Shown here piece by piece: positions 53,187 to 61,692 of a stretch of 64,000 bases of DNA (the stretch's first letter is position 1; each line of letters starts with the position of its first letter). The DNA is from an uncultured Duodenibacillus sp. (GTDB lineage Bacteria > Pseudomonadota > Gammaproteobacteria > Burkholderiales > Burkholderiaceae_F), in NCBI GenBank assembly GCA_944390715.1, contig CALXQS010000010.1:1-64000 (forward strand), given 5' to 3'. The notes below the pieces were generated by a model. It searched no databases. It was not told the origin of the DNA and saw only the letters and a program-made list of their open reading frames with translations. The position numbers were made by a program, and so were the translations under genes.

Positions 53187-54534
53187 TGCAAAGCTTCCTG
53201 ATGTGGTCGATCATCTCATCTGTTGCGCCAAGACTCTCCAAGACTTGTCTGTCTTGATCCGAGAGAGCGTCGAGCGACGAAAAAATCTTGTTGTCGGAAG
53301 AGTCGGCATAGATGCTGTTGACCGGCAGGGTTGCGGCGATCGTCTTCAAAATGCTTCTTGCCTCGGGCGCTTTTGCGAGCAGTCTGCGAATCGGCTCGGA
53401 ATTCATATTGAGCCCATATGAAACGCTTCCGCCCTCTTCCTCGATTCTGAGCCAGAAGCCTTCGGGACTGCACTCGCGAGTTCTGACGCGAGCAAATGAC
53501 CGTCGGCTTCGACTCTGAAGCCTGTCCACGGTCAGTCTGAGAGCCTGACGTATCTCGGGCGGAAGCACCGCCGAGGATTTCTTCACGTCAAGGCACCACG
53601 CTCGATCGAACCTTTCCGTACTGGGAATGTTGACCTCAATGCGAGCCAAGCGCGAGGCGTCCGTTCTGGTTCTGAGTCTGAACCAGGATCCCCAGATCAC
53701 GAGCCTGCGGCTGCGATATACATAAAACCCCTGCGCTTCCGTCAGGTCGCCAAGCATGTCGAGCTCTTCCTTCGTGAGCTGAGATACGGGCCTGAGCATC
53801 CACCCGCGGACGTCGACGAAGCCGTCGAGAACACGAAGCCTCTCGGGCGCAAAGACTTCCTGCGCCCTTACGAACGGATTTCTCGCCTCAAGCGCCGCTC
53901 CGTTGAAGCGAATCTCAACGCCGTCTTCTTCAATGAACTTATGAAATACCAAGGACAGGTGCTTGCTTACGTCGCTGGTTTTGCGAACGAAGTGGCTGCC
54001 TTCGAAATCAGAATACGCAAGCAGCAGCTGATCCAGCTCCTCCCAAATTACAAGCGTCCCTGTTCGTCGATTCCGAAGCTTTTCGATGTCGACGAGCCCT
54101 TCAATTTCATCGTCGTCAAGAAGCATCAGCTCCCAGCCGTCGGTTTTCTTGACATAGTCTAGATCCCAGCGAGCGGCAGAAATTATTCCCTGCGCATCCT
54201 TGCATGCAACCGTGAGCCTGCGGCACTGCGAAAGCGAAGCAAGCTTGAGTCCAAGGCCGAAGCGCCCAAGATCCGCACTGCTTCTTGCGGCAGAAATCGG
54301 ACGGCTGCCGTATACCATGGCCTGCTTGAGCTCCGGCCCGTCCATTCCCTCTCCATCATCAATGATCGTCAAAAAAGGACGCATTTTTCTGGGGAACTGC
54401 ACTTCGATGCATCGAGCGCCGGCCGAAATCGAATTGTCGATGATGTCGGCAACCGCCGCTTCGAGCGAATACCCGATGCTGCGAGCCGACTCCATGAAAT
54501 TGCCGGCCGGCGGAACCGCAGACACTGTTCTCAT
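53167..54534 (-). CDS. MutL/MORC-like GHKL ATPase of the MZA-type system
   Basis: A 455-aa Hsp90-like ATPase. The Bergerat fold shows ADIIDNSISA (30-38), DDGEGM (59-64) and GRFGLGLK (90-97). The second half is a MORC/MutL-like transducer region without the MutL endonuclease motif. The ATG at 54534 has AGAAGGA nine bases upstream and is preferred to one at 54630. It starts the tightly overlapping block GHKL-Z1-PD-(D/E)XK-AIPR and lies 323 bp downstream of vsr. Confidence 0.85.
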   Translation of the reverse strand: MRTVSAVPPAGNFMESARSIGYSLEAAVADIIDNSISAGARCIEVQFPRKMRPFLTIIDDGEGMDGPELKQAMVYGSRPISAARSSADLGRFGLGLKLASLSQCRRLTVACKDAQGIISAARWDLDYVKKTDGWELMLLDDDEIEGLVDIEKLRNRRTGTLVIWEELDQLLLAYSDFEGSHFVRKTSDVSKHLSLVFHKFIEEDGVEIRFNGAALEARNPFVRAQEVFAPERLRVLDGFVDVRGWMLRPVSQLTKEELDMLGDLTEAQGFYVYRSRRLVIWGSWFRLRTRTDASRLARIEVNIPSTERFDRAWCLDVKKSSAVLPPEIRQALRLTVDRLQSRSRRSFARVRTRECSPEGFWLRIEEEGGSVSYGLNMNSEPIRRLLAKAPEARSILKTIAATLPVNSIYADSSDNKIFSSLDALSDQDRQVLESLGATDEMIDHIRKLCNVQFNH

Positions 54535-54857
54535 AAAAATGCTTCCTTCTAAAGACTCGGTCAGCGCATTTCCGGACAAAAGCGAGCAGGGCTGCGGCAC
54601 TGACGCAAAAAAAAGGCGCCGCATTTCCAAATGCTTATTCCGACGACGAAGACCCCCTCGTCAGAAGGAAGTTTAGACGAACCAAAAATGAGGCGTGATC
54701 TTTTTCATGCGTTCAGTACGCACGACGCTCGCGGCTGGGAATCGTTTTGCGACAGTTCTGCCAATCCATAGCTCACGAATCCGCGGCGTTCAAAATGAAG
54801 ACTGGATTGCTGAACGACTGCGCTGTCGAGAATTCGTCTTCTGCGCGAGAAGGCGCG
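54535..54857. other. Intergenic region upstream of the MutL-like gene
   Basis: A 323-bp gap between vsr and the GHKL gene, long compared with the overlaps elsewhere in the island. It is likely to hold a separate promoter for the GHKL-Z1 block. No controller gene or operator could be identified. Confidence 0.4.
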
Positions 54858-55319
54858 TCAAAAGTCGGCCGAACCGATTTGCACCAAGTCTTGGCCTTTT
54901 GCTGCAGGCTGCTTGATGATGTCCGACAGGGTCTGCGAAAGCACTGTCTCAAAGCGCATTTTGCAAGCGCACTCCCAAACCACGATCACGCGCCAGCCGA
55001 GCGCAGAAAGCTCCTCATAAGCCCGAGCATCCCGCGCTCGATTGCGTTCCAGCTTAGGAAGCCAATACTCCCTTCGACTTGAAGGAACGACGGCCCTCGC
55101 GCATCCTGGATGCTGATGCCAAAAGCATCCGTTGACGAAAACAACTGTCTTATATTTTTTCAAGACGATGTCCGGACGCCCCGGCAGATCTTTTCGGCAG
55201 AGTCTGTAGCGAAACCCCTGCGCGAAGAGAAGCCGACGCACGAACAGCTCCGGCTTCGTGTCCCTGCTTCGGATGCGGGACATGACTGCAGACCGTTTCT
55301 CGGAGCTGAATGCGTCCAT
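54858..55319 (-). CDS. vsr: Very short patch repair endonuclease
   Basis: A 153-aa Vsr protein: MSRIRSRDTKPELFVRRLLF, PGRPDIVLKKYKTVVFVNGCFWHQHPGC and NRARDARAYEELSALGWRVIVVWEC carry the conserved catalytic Asp, the nearby histidines and the zinc cysteine region. It nicks T:G mismatches arising from deaminated 5-methylcytosine, and so protects against mutations caused by the adjacent C5 methylase. It lies 18 bp after the methylase gene. Confidence 0.93.
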   Translation of the reverse strand: MDAFSSEKRSAVMSRIRSRDTKPELFVRRLLFAQGFRYRLCRKDLPGRPDIVLKKYKTVVFVNGCFWHQHPGCARAVVPSSRREYWLPKLERNRARDARAYEELSALGWRVIVVWECACKMRFETVLSQTLSDIIKQPAAKGQDLVQIGSADF

Positions 55320-55337
55320 ATGCTTGGCTTGGCGCAG

Positions 55338-56627
55338 CTACTTCGCGTCGTGTCTATATGTTTTGGCGGGAAAAACGCCGACGCTGGGCTCGACGCTGGG
55401 ATATTCTTCTCCCTCGAGAGTCTTCAGGAGAGCATTAAGAATAACCTGAGCGCCCTCGCAGGGCACGGCCATGCCGATCTGCTTTCTCACGGACTCCTTG
55501 CTGCCGCAGAACTCAAAGTCGTCCGGGAACGTCTGCAGTCGAGCGCGCTCGCGGTTCGTAAGCGCTCGATTTTCGGACCAGTGATAAACATGCGTGCCGC
55601 CGCCGCCCGAGCCCGTAATGGTATACGCGGGCTTGCTCGAATCGAGCCGCCGGTAGATTTGCGAGAGCCTTGCTCCCTTGACGTTGAGCTGAAGCCGCTT
55701 GGGCAGCAGCCCTGCCTCTTCAGCCTGCCAAACGTTCTGCCCCTCAGGTATCAGACTCAAGCGTTCCTGAACTACGCGGCTCTGCTTTGTGCCCTCTTGG
55801 TTGGCCGCCCACTCGGGGATGCCTTCGAGAGCCTCGCGGCAGGTTTTGATCTTGCCGGAAGGACGCGGCACGGCAAAGGCCTTGTTCAGATCGCCTCGAA
55901 TGCCGATCAGAATATAGCGGTGACGAGCCTGGGGGATGCCGTACTCCTCAAACTTATAAAGATTGGCCGTAATGGTATAGCCGAACTCTCCCGCGTTGTT
56001 GAGCGCCTCAAGAATCAGCTTGAAGGCTTTGCCTTCGTTTGCGCTGGAAAGACCGGAGACATTTTCAGCAAAGAAAAAAAGAGGGTTTGCGCGGCTGATG
56101 TACTTCACGCCGTATGTATAAAGTCCTCCGTAATTGCCGTGCAGACCTTTGGACTCCCCTACCAGAGAGAAGTCATTGCAAGGAAAGCCGTAGAGAAAGC
56201 CGTCGACGACAGGAAGCCGATCGATGTCAAGCTTGCGAACGTCGCTGCAGATGCAGCGGGCGTGCGGCTCGTTCTGGAGAACATTTTTCTCATAGGTGCG
56301 GCAGGTGTCTGCATCCCAGTCGGTCGCCCAAACGTGCGAAAACGAATAGTGCTTCGATTTGGCGCGTCCAAGCGCAACGCCGATGCCGCCGGGACCAGAA
56401 AACATCTCTCCGACGCGAAGCCTTCCGGCTCTCGGCAGCTGCGGCACGGCTTCCGAGGCCTGCTCCAAAGCAAGCTCAAAGAGATCCGGCTGCGCAGGCG
56501 GAAAACAGTAGTCGCGAATCATTTCTCTCGTCTTCCGGGACCTGGGGATCTTCTCACTCGAACATTTATGCGAGAATGCTGCGAATTCGTCTTCGCTCAT
56601 TCTGACGGTCAGTGTTTTGGTGCGCAT
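55338..56627 (-). CDS. DNA cytosine-5 methyltransferase
   Basis: A 429-aa C5 methylase: motif I GEMFSGPGG (73-81), motif IV GFPCNDFS with catalytic C150, motif VI ENV (188-190), motif VIII QARHRYILIG and a C-terminal motif X KQIGMAVPC. A helical N-terminal extension of about 65 residues (KTLTVRMSEDEFAAFSHKC) looks like a ribbon-helix-helix-type fold and may autoregulate. The ATG at 56627 is preferred over a TTG at 56660. It is divergent from the NgoFVII-like nuclease and likely shields the host from that enzyme. Target sequence unknown. Confidence 0.9.
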   Translation of the reverse strand: MRTKTLTVRMSEDEFAAFSHKCSSEKIPRSRKTREMIRDYCFPPAQPDLFELALEQASEAVPQLPRAGRLRVGEMFSGPGGIGVALGRAKSKHYSFSHVWATDWDADTCRTYEKNVLQNEPHARCICSDVRKLDIDRLPVVDGFLYGFPCNDFSLVGESKGLHGNYGGLYTYGVKYISRANPLFFFAENVSGLSSANEGKAFKLILEALNNAGEFGYTITANLYKFEEYGIPQARHRYILIGIRGDLNKAFAVPRPSGKIKTCREALEGIPEWAANQEGTKQSRVVQERLSLIPEGQNVWQAEEAGLLPKRLQLNVKGARLSQIYRRLDSSKPAYTITGSGGGGTHVYHWSENRALTNRERARLQTFPDDFEFCGSKESVRKQIGMAVPCEGAQVILNALLKTLEGEEYPSVEPSVGVFPAKTYRHDAK

Positions 56628-56754
56628 TTTGCTGCTGCATTTCAAGCTACGGAGCGGCAAATTTTACAGCAACAGGCAAACGGCTGTGAGGCATGAAGCG
56701 AGCAATCCCAACCTTGCCTGCATCCCCGTTCAAAGCCCAGTCGAGAGTACGAAA

Positions 56755-57780
56755 ATGATCTGCACCAACAACAACGAAACCTTCGGTCGTCTGCTTGAAG
56801 ATGAACTTGCAGACGCTTCTTCCGTCGACATATGCGTCGGATACTGCGGCGCTTCAGCCATCCGAGCCTTTGCTCCGAAACTCGTCGACATCGCCGAACG
56901 CGGCGGTCGAGTGCGACTGATATTGGGCATGTACGCTCAATCTCGCGGCCGCCTGCACATGCTTTTTGCCGAGCTCTGCCGCCTGCACAAGGAGCTTGCC
57001 GCTGCAGGCGCCTCAGGCTCAGGAGTCTTCATCTGCATTGAGCGCGACTACCACGGCAAGATCTATTGCATTGAAAAAAACGCAGAAAAGATCGTCTGGC
57101 TCGGGTCCAACAACTTCTCCGACCAAGGGCTTCGTGCCAGACTTGAAGCCTGCACGCGAATCACGAGTCCGGAAGACCTGCTGAACATTCAGAATTACAT
57201 CGACATGCTGGCACAGTCCAACCGCTGCGTCTGCGCCTGCGACTACGTGCTGCCGGAAAAAGAACCCTCGCGTCTGTCCTCGCTTGAAATTCTGCATGAG
57301 CTGCCGGCAGAGCTTTCAATTGTGAGCGAAATGAGCATCAAGCTTCGCCCTAGCGTGCAGCCGCAAAGCTGCCTTAATCTTTGCTTCGGCATCGGCAGAA
57401 GGGACAAAGACGGAAAGTATCACCCCAGAAACTGGCTTGAAGTTGAGATTTCAGCCCCAACTCATGAAATCGACAACCCGTGCTATCCGAAGGACGCCTC
57501 AGGAACATTCGGCAAGAATCGCAGATTTCCTTTCTGCGCCTACCTCACCCATGACGAAAAAACGTTTTACAAAACCGTCCTAGCTTCGTATTCGGACAGA
57601 AACAAGGCCATCGGATCCTCTCCGAGAACGCTGCTCGGCGAATTCATCAAAGGCGCCCTGCTTGAAGCAGGCGCGATGCGCGAAGGCGATCCCGTTACCG
57701 ACGACGTACTCGAAGAATACGGCCGCAAAAGCATCACTCTTCGCAAGCTCTCGGATAGATCCTACGTGCTTGTCTTCTGA
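56755..57780 (+). CDS. PLD-family restriction endonuclease (NgoFVII-like)
   Basis: A 341-aa phospholipase-D-fold nuclease. The HKD motif is H100-x-K102 in DYHGKIYCIEKN, with S118, N119 and N120 in WLGSNNFSDQGL completing the active site. The C-terminal half contains NPCYPKDASGTFGKNRRFPFCAYLT, suggesting a B3-like DNA-reading domain as in NgoFVII-type enzymes. It is divergent from the C5 methylase, with a 127-bp intergenic stretch, a typical R-M arrangement. Confidence 0.75.
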   Translation: MICTNNNETFGRLLEDELADASSVDICVGYCGASAIRAFAPKLVDIAERGGRVRLILGMYAQSRGRLHMLFAELCRLHKELAAAGASGSGVFICIERDYHGKIYCIEKNAEKIVWLGSNNFSDQGLRARLEACTRITSPEDLLNIQNYIDMLAQSNRCVCACDYVLPEKEPSRLSSLEILHELPAELSIVSEMSIKLRPSVQPQSCLNLCFGIGRRDKDGKYHPRNWLEVEISAPTHEIDNPCYPKDASGTFGKNRRFPFCAYLTHDEKTFYKTVLASYSDRNKAIGSSPRTLLGEFIKGALLEAGAMREGDPVTDDVLEEYGRKSITLRKLSDRSYVLVF

Positions 57781-59415
57781 TCAGTCGTCTCCAAAGCAAA
57801 GGATCTCGCCGGCGCTGGCGCAGCACAGTCCTCGTCTGAAGGCACGCAGAAGCGCCGCAGGATCCGGATTGCGTTCGGCAAGGTCCATAAGCGTCTCGAC
57901 GGTCAGTGCGCTCACTGGCCGTCCGAACCGTCTTGAGCACTCGATGAGCGTCTGCTCAAGCGTCGTCCGCGAACCCAGAAAGCCCCCTGCCACGAAGACA
58001 AAGAAGCTGCACGGAGATGCGGGATCGATCTCTTCGCTGCAGTTTCGGTAATACGTATTGAGCTTGTTTCTGTCGCCTATCGGAAAGCCGTAACGCGTCG
58101 TTGCCTTGGCCTCGGCCCAGCCGCACTCGGCCTCCGAAGAGGACTGAACCCAAACGTCGGGATAGCCGCCAGCTCGCCCTGCGGGCGCTTTTTTCTGCCC
58201 GCTCTGAAAAGACTTGTCAAAGCCCATCTTCACGAAGAGATTGGCCACGCCGAGTTCAAGCGTTATGCTTTCGCGACCGCCCGACTGCGCCGCAGACGTC
58301 AGCACGTCGCGAAATACGCTGTGGGTCTTGGGTCGGACGGCTCTCACGGCCTGCTCAACTTCCGCCTGCGTTCTTCCCCATTTCCTCGCCTGTTCACTAA
58401 CGAAGACGTCGTGCGAAAAGCCGAAGGGATTTTCAGCCGCAGCCCTGAGATAGCTGGATGACATCAGCTGCACGAAGCCGTCGACCTTCGCACGGGATGA
58501 TTTTGGGGAGCTTTTGTGCTGATCGTACCGACCAAAGCGGCACTGCCAGCGTACGTCCGCCGCTGAAACGGGAGCCGGCTCCAGAGACTCTGCTCGCCAA
58601 GCGGCGATCTCGTCAGCAAGCGCCTGATCCGCGCGCAGCCCATAGCATCGAACGCTTCGACCAAAGCCTGAATCCTTCGGCAGCGGCTCGATCAGCCCAG
58701 CGGCAAGCATGTAGTTCTTGAAAGTGTTGCCGATGTTGACGGCGTCCACAATGCCGTTTTCATGAAGAACTGCATCTGGAAGGTTCCATCGGCGAGGCGT
58801 GCAGATGTCTTCGAGAGCGTCGACAACGTCGCCAAGCTCCCTGCCCTGCCGCATTTCCAATATTTTGTCTACGACCTTCTGCCGACACTGTTCCGTGCGG
58901 CCGTAGATGACGGCCACTGCGATTTCGTCATCGGCAAGCCTTCCCTCCAGCAGAGGTTCCTCGAGCAAGTCAAGAAGAAATGCGAAAGGCTTGACCTTCA
59001 CGCCTGGATCCATGCCGACCTGGGGGCCGAGCCCGTAGACTGAAGGGTACTGCATGCGCAGCAGTTGACAAACGACGACTCTTCTGGGATTGTCCGACGT
59101 CATCAGCTGCTCGCCGGCTCTCGTCGGCTGATAGCACTTTGTCTGAGGGTCTCTCCAAACAAGTCCCAGACAGGCAAGCTGGGCAAGGTACGTGCGCAGC
59201 CCCCCAGGGTTGCTCACGCCGTATTCGCGCTGAGTGCATTTGACGCCGAGCGCCGCGAGCTCTTCGTAGATGGCATCCTGCAAAGACTGATCAGCAGCGT
59301 TGCCGTCGAAGCTTTTCAGAAGCGTCATGATCTGCATGAGCTTCCATGGCTCTATGTATCGGATGTTGCGAGGAACCATCCACATGGTTCTGCAACCTGG
59401 CTTGGCTACAGGCAT
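57781..59415 (-). CDS. PD-(D/E)XK type II restriction endonuclease (AlwI-like)
   Basis: A 544-aa protein. The N-terminal half has winged-helix features and IRYIEPWKLMQIMTLLKSFDG; VKVKPFAFLLDLLEEPLL resembles AlwI-type enzymes. The nuclease core is YPDVWVQSSSEAECGWAEAKATTRYG, giving D near 419 and E-x-K near 434-436. AGGAAATTTGCC before the ATG at 59415 decides the start over an upstream frame. It is convergent with the NgoFVII-like gene; their stop codons are adjacent. The AlwI assignment is moderate. Confidence 0.6.
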   Translation of the reverse strand: MPVAKPGCRTMWMVPRNIRYIEPWKLMQIMTLLKSFDGNAADQSLQDAIYEELAALGVKCTQREYGVSNPGGLRTYLAQLACLGLVWRDPQTKCYQPTRAGEQLMTSDNPRRVVVCQLLRMQYPSVYGLGPQVGMDPGVKVKPFAFLLDLLEEPLLEGRLADDEIAVAVIYGRTEQCRQKVVDKILEMRQGRELGDVVDALEDICTPRRWNLPDAVLHENGIVDAVNIGNTFKNYMLAAGLIEPLPKDSGFGRSVRCYGLRADQALADEIAAWRAESLEPAPVSAADVRWQCRFGRYDQHKSSPKSSRAKVDGFVQLMSSSYLRAAAENPFGFSHDVFVSEQARKWGRTQAEVEQAVRAVRPKTHSVFRDVLTSAAQSGGRESITLELGVANLFVKMGFDKSFQSGQKKAPAGRAGGYPDVWVQSSSEAECGWAEAKATTRYGFPIGDRNKLNTYYRNCSEEIDPASPCSFFVFVAGGFLGSRTTLEQTLIECSRRFGRPVSALTVETLMDLAERNPDPAALLRAFRRGLCCASAGEILCFGDD

Positions 59416-59454
59416 GGCAAATTTCCTAGTGCTTTTGCACAATATTAATCGACC

Positions 59455-59475
59455 GTGAAAAGGAAAACTTTTCAC
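59455..59475. promoter_or_regulatory. Palindrome in the promoter region of the restriction endonuclease gene
   Basis: GTGAAAAG-GAAAA-CTTTTCAC, an exact 8+8 inverted repeat, lies 40 bp upstream of the nuclease ATG and next to a TAATAT hexamer that could be its -10. It is likely an operator. Confidence 0.45.
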
Positions 59476-59510
59476 GCTGTTCTTTTTGTGCATCAGCTGA
59501 ACCTCTTTTA

Positions 59511-59539
59511 TGGACAACTGTTTCCCTCGCTCCTATACT
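59511..59539 (+). promoter_or_regulatory. Sigma-70 promoter of the UxaA-family gene
   Basis: TGGACA (59511-59516), a 17-bp spacer and TATACT (59534-59539); five of six consensus bases in each hexamer. Confidence 0.7.
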
Positions 59540-59662
59540 CGTCTGGCCAAATCAGGCTGCCGCAACAGCAAAAAGATAAAACGACGGCTTTGAGCCGGGA
59601 GCTGTCTTGAGGCAGATGACAATCCTCCCAAAAAACCACCGCTGCGCCCAGGAGATCAACCA

Positions 59663-61165
59663 ATGGAAATCAATGCTCTTCTCATGCATCCCAAGGACAA
59701 CGTCGTGGTCTGCGTCAAGGATGTTGCCGCAGGCTCCGACGTCGTTTTTCAAAAAGACGGCAAATTCTGCACGGTCCTCGCCAAAGAAGACATTGCCGCC
59801 TGCCACAAGGCCGCCATTGCGCCCATTGCCGAAGGCGCCGATGTATTGAAGTACGGAGAACTCATCGGACGCGCCACGCGCGCCGTTGATCTCGGAGGTC
59901 TTGTCGACCATCACAACATCCTCAGCGTCCCGCGCGACTATGACAGCGAGCTGGTTGAGGAAACGGATCAAGAAGCAGCCGATTTCGTGCCGACCAAGAA
60001 CGGCTTGAAGTTTTGGGGCTATCGCCGCGCCGAAGGGCGTCCGGGCATTCGCAACCACGTGCTGGTTCTGCCGGGATGCGCCTGCGGCAGCGAAACCGCC
60101 CGCATTGTCGCAAGCCAGGTGCGCGGCGCCGTCAACATCATCTTCAACACCGGCTGCTCGGACGTGGCCGCCAACACGGCCATGTCGCAGAAGATTCTCA
60201 CGGGCTTTGCCTGCAATCCCAATGTCTGGGGCGTAGTGATCATTGGTCTGGGCTGCGAAACCGTGGGCCACAAGGAGCTTCGTGAAAAGATTCAGAAGAT
60301 GACCTCAAAGCCCGTCGTCTCCTTCGGCATTCAGGAAGAAGGCGGCACGCTCAAGACGATTGAAAAGGCCGTGCGGGCTGCGCGCGAAATGGCGGCCTGC
60401 GCCGGCATGCAGCAAAAAGAGCTTTTTGACATAAGCGAACTGCTGCTCGGCATTGAATGCGGCGGCTCGGATGCAACCAGCGGCATTGCCAGCAACCCGG
60501 CCGTCGGCGAACTCAGCGACCTTCTCGTTGATTACGGCGCCTCGGCCATGATGAGCGAATCGATCGAATGGATCGGAGGAGAACACGTCGTCGCGCGCCG
60601 CGCCGCCACCCCGAAGCTGCACAACCAAGTCATTGAAATCTGCCGCGCCTACGAAGAGCACCTCAAGGCGGCAGGCCAGGACTGCAGAGCCGGCCAGCCC
60701 ACGCCCGGCAACAAAGCCGGAGGCCTGTCGACGCTGGACGAAAAGAGCCTCGGATGCATTCGCAAAGGCGGCACGCGGCCCATCGTTGAAGTGCTCGAGC
60801 AGGCTCAACGCCCAACGCGGCGCGGCTCTCTTGTCATGGACACGGCCGGCTACGACATCTCTTCGGTTACCTCGATGGTCGCCGCAGGCTGTCAAGTCGT
60901 TGTCTTTACCACTGGACGCGGCACGCCCACGGGCAACGCCATCGCGCCCGTCATGAAGGTCACGGCCAATGAGCGCACCTACCGGTGCATGGAAGACAAC
61001 ATGGACTATGATCTCTCGCCCATCGTGCGCGGAGAAAAAACGTATCAGGAAATGGGAGCCGAACTCCTTGAAGAAATCGTCGCCATCGCCAACGGCAAGC
61101 TCACCAAGGCCGAGGCCTATGGATTCTCAGACATTGCCGTCGACCACGTCTGCCGATTCGTTTAA
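59663..61165 (+). CDS. UxaA-family hydro-lyase (altronate/galactarate dehydratase type)
   Basis: A 500-aa protein with an N-terminal SAF-like domain (about 1-95) and a C-terminal UxaA catalytic domain. Typical elements are GYRRAEGRPGIRNHVLVLPGCAC, GLGCETVGHKEL, ECGGSDATSGIASNPAVG and FTTGRGTPTGNAIAPVMKV. Members use iron to dehydrate sugar acids such as altronate or galactarate, or to release sulfite from sulfolactate. The single-chain arrangement and length are those of UxaA, but no neighbour points to a pathway. CAGGAG lies before the ATG. Confidence 0.85.
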   Translation: MEINALLMHPKDNVVVCVKDVAAGSDVVFQKDGKFCTVLAKEDIAACHKAAIAPIAEGADVLKYGELIGRATRAVDLGGLVDHHNILSVPRDYDSELVEETDQEAADFVPTKNGLKFWGYRRAEGRPGIRNHVLVLPGCACGSETARIVASQVRGAVNIIFNTGCSDVAANTAMSQKILTGFACNPNVWGVVIIGLGCETVGHKELREKIQKMTSKPVVSFGIQEEGGTLKTIEKAVRAAREMAACAGMQQKELFDISELLLGIECGGSDATSGIASNPAVGELSDLLVDYGASAMMSESIEWIGGEHVVARRAATPKLHNQVIEICRAYEEHLKAAGQDCRAGQPTPGNKAGGLSTLDEKSLGCIRKGGTRPIVEVLEQAQRPTRRGSLVMDTAGYDISSVTSMVAAGCQVVVFTTGRGTPTGNAIAPVMKVTANERTYRCMEDNMDYDLSPIVRGEKTYQEMGAELLEEIVAIANGKLTKAEAYGFSDIAVDHVCRFV

Positions 61166-61174
61166 AGTTTTCGG

Positions 61175-61214
61175 CGGCAGCCCCCGGATTCTTTTGCACG
61201 TCTGCGGGCTGCCG
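61175..61214 (+). terminator. Inverted repeat after the UxaA-family gene
   Basis: CGGCAGCCC (61175-61183) and GGGCTGCCG (61206-61214) are perfect complements with a 22-base loop. There is no T-run after the stem on the plus strand, so it may be a processing or Rho-type signal. Confidence 0.4.
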
Positions 61215-61281
61215 GTCGGGAAAATCTTGTCCTGCGGCAGATTGCATGTGCCTTTGAAGCAAAATCAAAGAGGCTTTCGCG

Positions 61282-61692
61282 TCAAATCGAAAGGAGCTCT
61301 TCAGATTCGGCGTTTTGAGCCTTCTCTTTTTCCAATTCCTCGGCCTTTCTTCTTTCGATCCATTCGCGGCACGTGCTCACGGATACGCCTGTTTGGGCAG
61401 CAATTGCTCGAAGCGACAAACCTTGAGCGCGCAGCTCGCAAACCTTGTCGTGCGCTTGGCTGTCATAGCGATAGAGGTGTTGGGCAATGTCTTCGGTAAA
61501 TTTGCCTCGCCTGTACCTCCTTCCCCAGTCGCGCACCGTGTGCATCGACACGCCGGTCTCTTTGGCCACGAACTTGTAGCCACATCCCTGCGCAAATAAT
61601 TCTTTTGCTCTTTTTCTCTGATCCAGACTCGCACACTGTTCGGGGCGTGTGCACTTGAAAACATCTGTTTTCATCACCTGCTCGGCACTCAT
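61282..61692 (-). CDS. Orphan double helix-turn-helix protein (transposase-OrfA-like)
   Basis: A 136-aa protein with two HTH units: AKELFAQGCGYKFVAKETGVSMHTVRDWG and VCELRAQGLSLRAIAAQTGVSVSTCREWI, then an acidic/basic tail. The pattern matches the DNA-binding subunit (OrfA) of IS3-like elements. There is no OrfB and no inverted ends. A strong Shine-Dalgarno AGGGAGGAA precedes the ATG at 61692. It may be a domesticated regulator or a leftover of an insertion element. Two G-runs lie upstream. Confidence 0.6.
   Translation of the reverse strand: MSAEQVMKTDVFKCTRPEQCASLDQRKRAKELFAQGCGYKFVAKETGVSMHTVRDWGRRYRRGKFTEDIAQHLYRYDSQAHDKVCELRAQGLSLRAIAAQTGVSVSTCREWIERRKAEELEKEKAQNAESEELLSI

Noticed and set aside
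54695-54916. 73-codon plus-strand frame between the MutL-like gene and vsr.
   Set aside because: It overlaps the end of vsr in antisense and has no features; it might have been a controller protein but shows no HTH.
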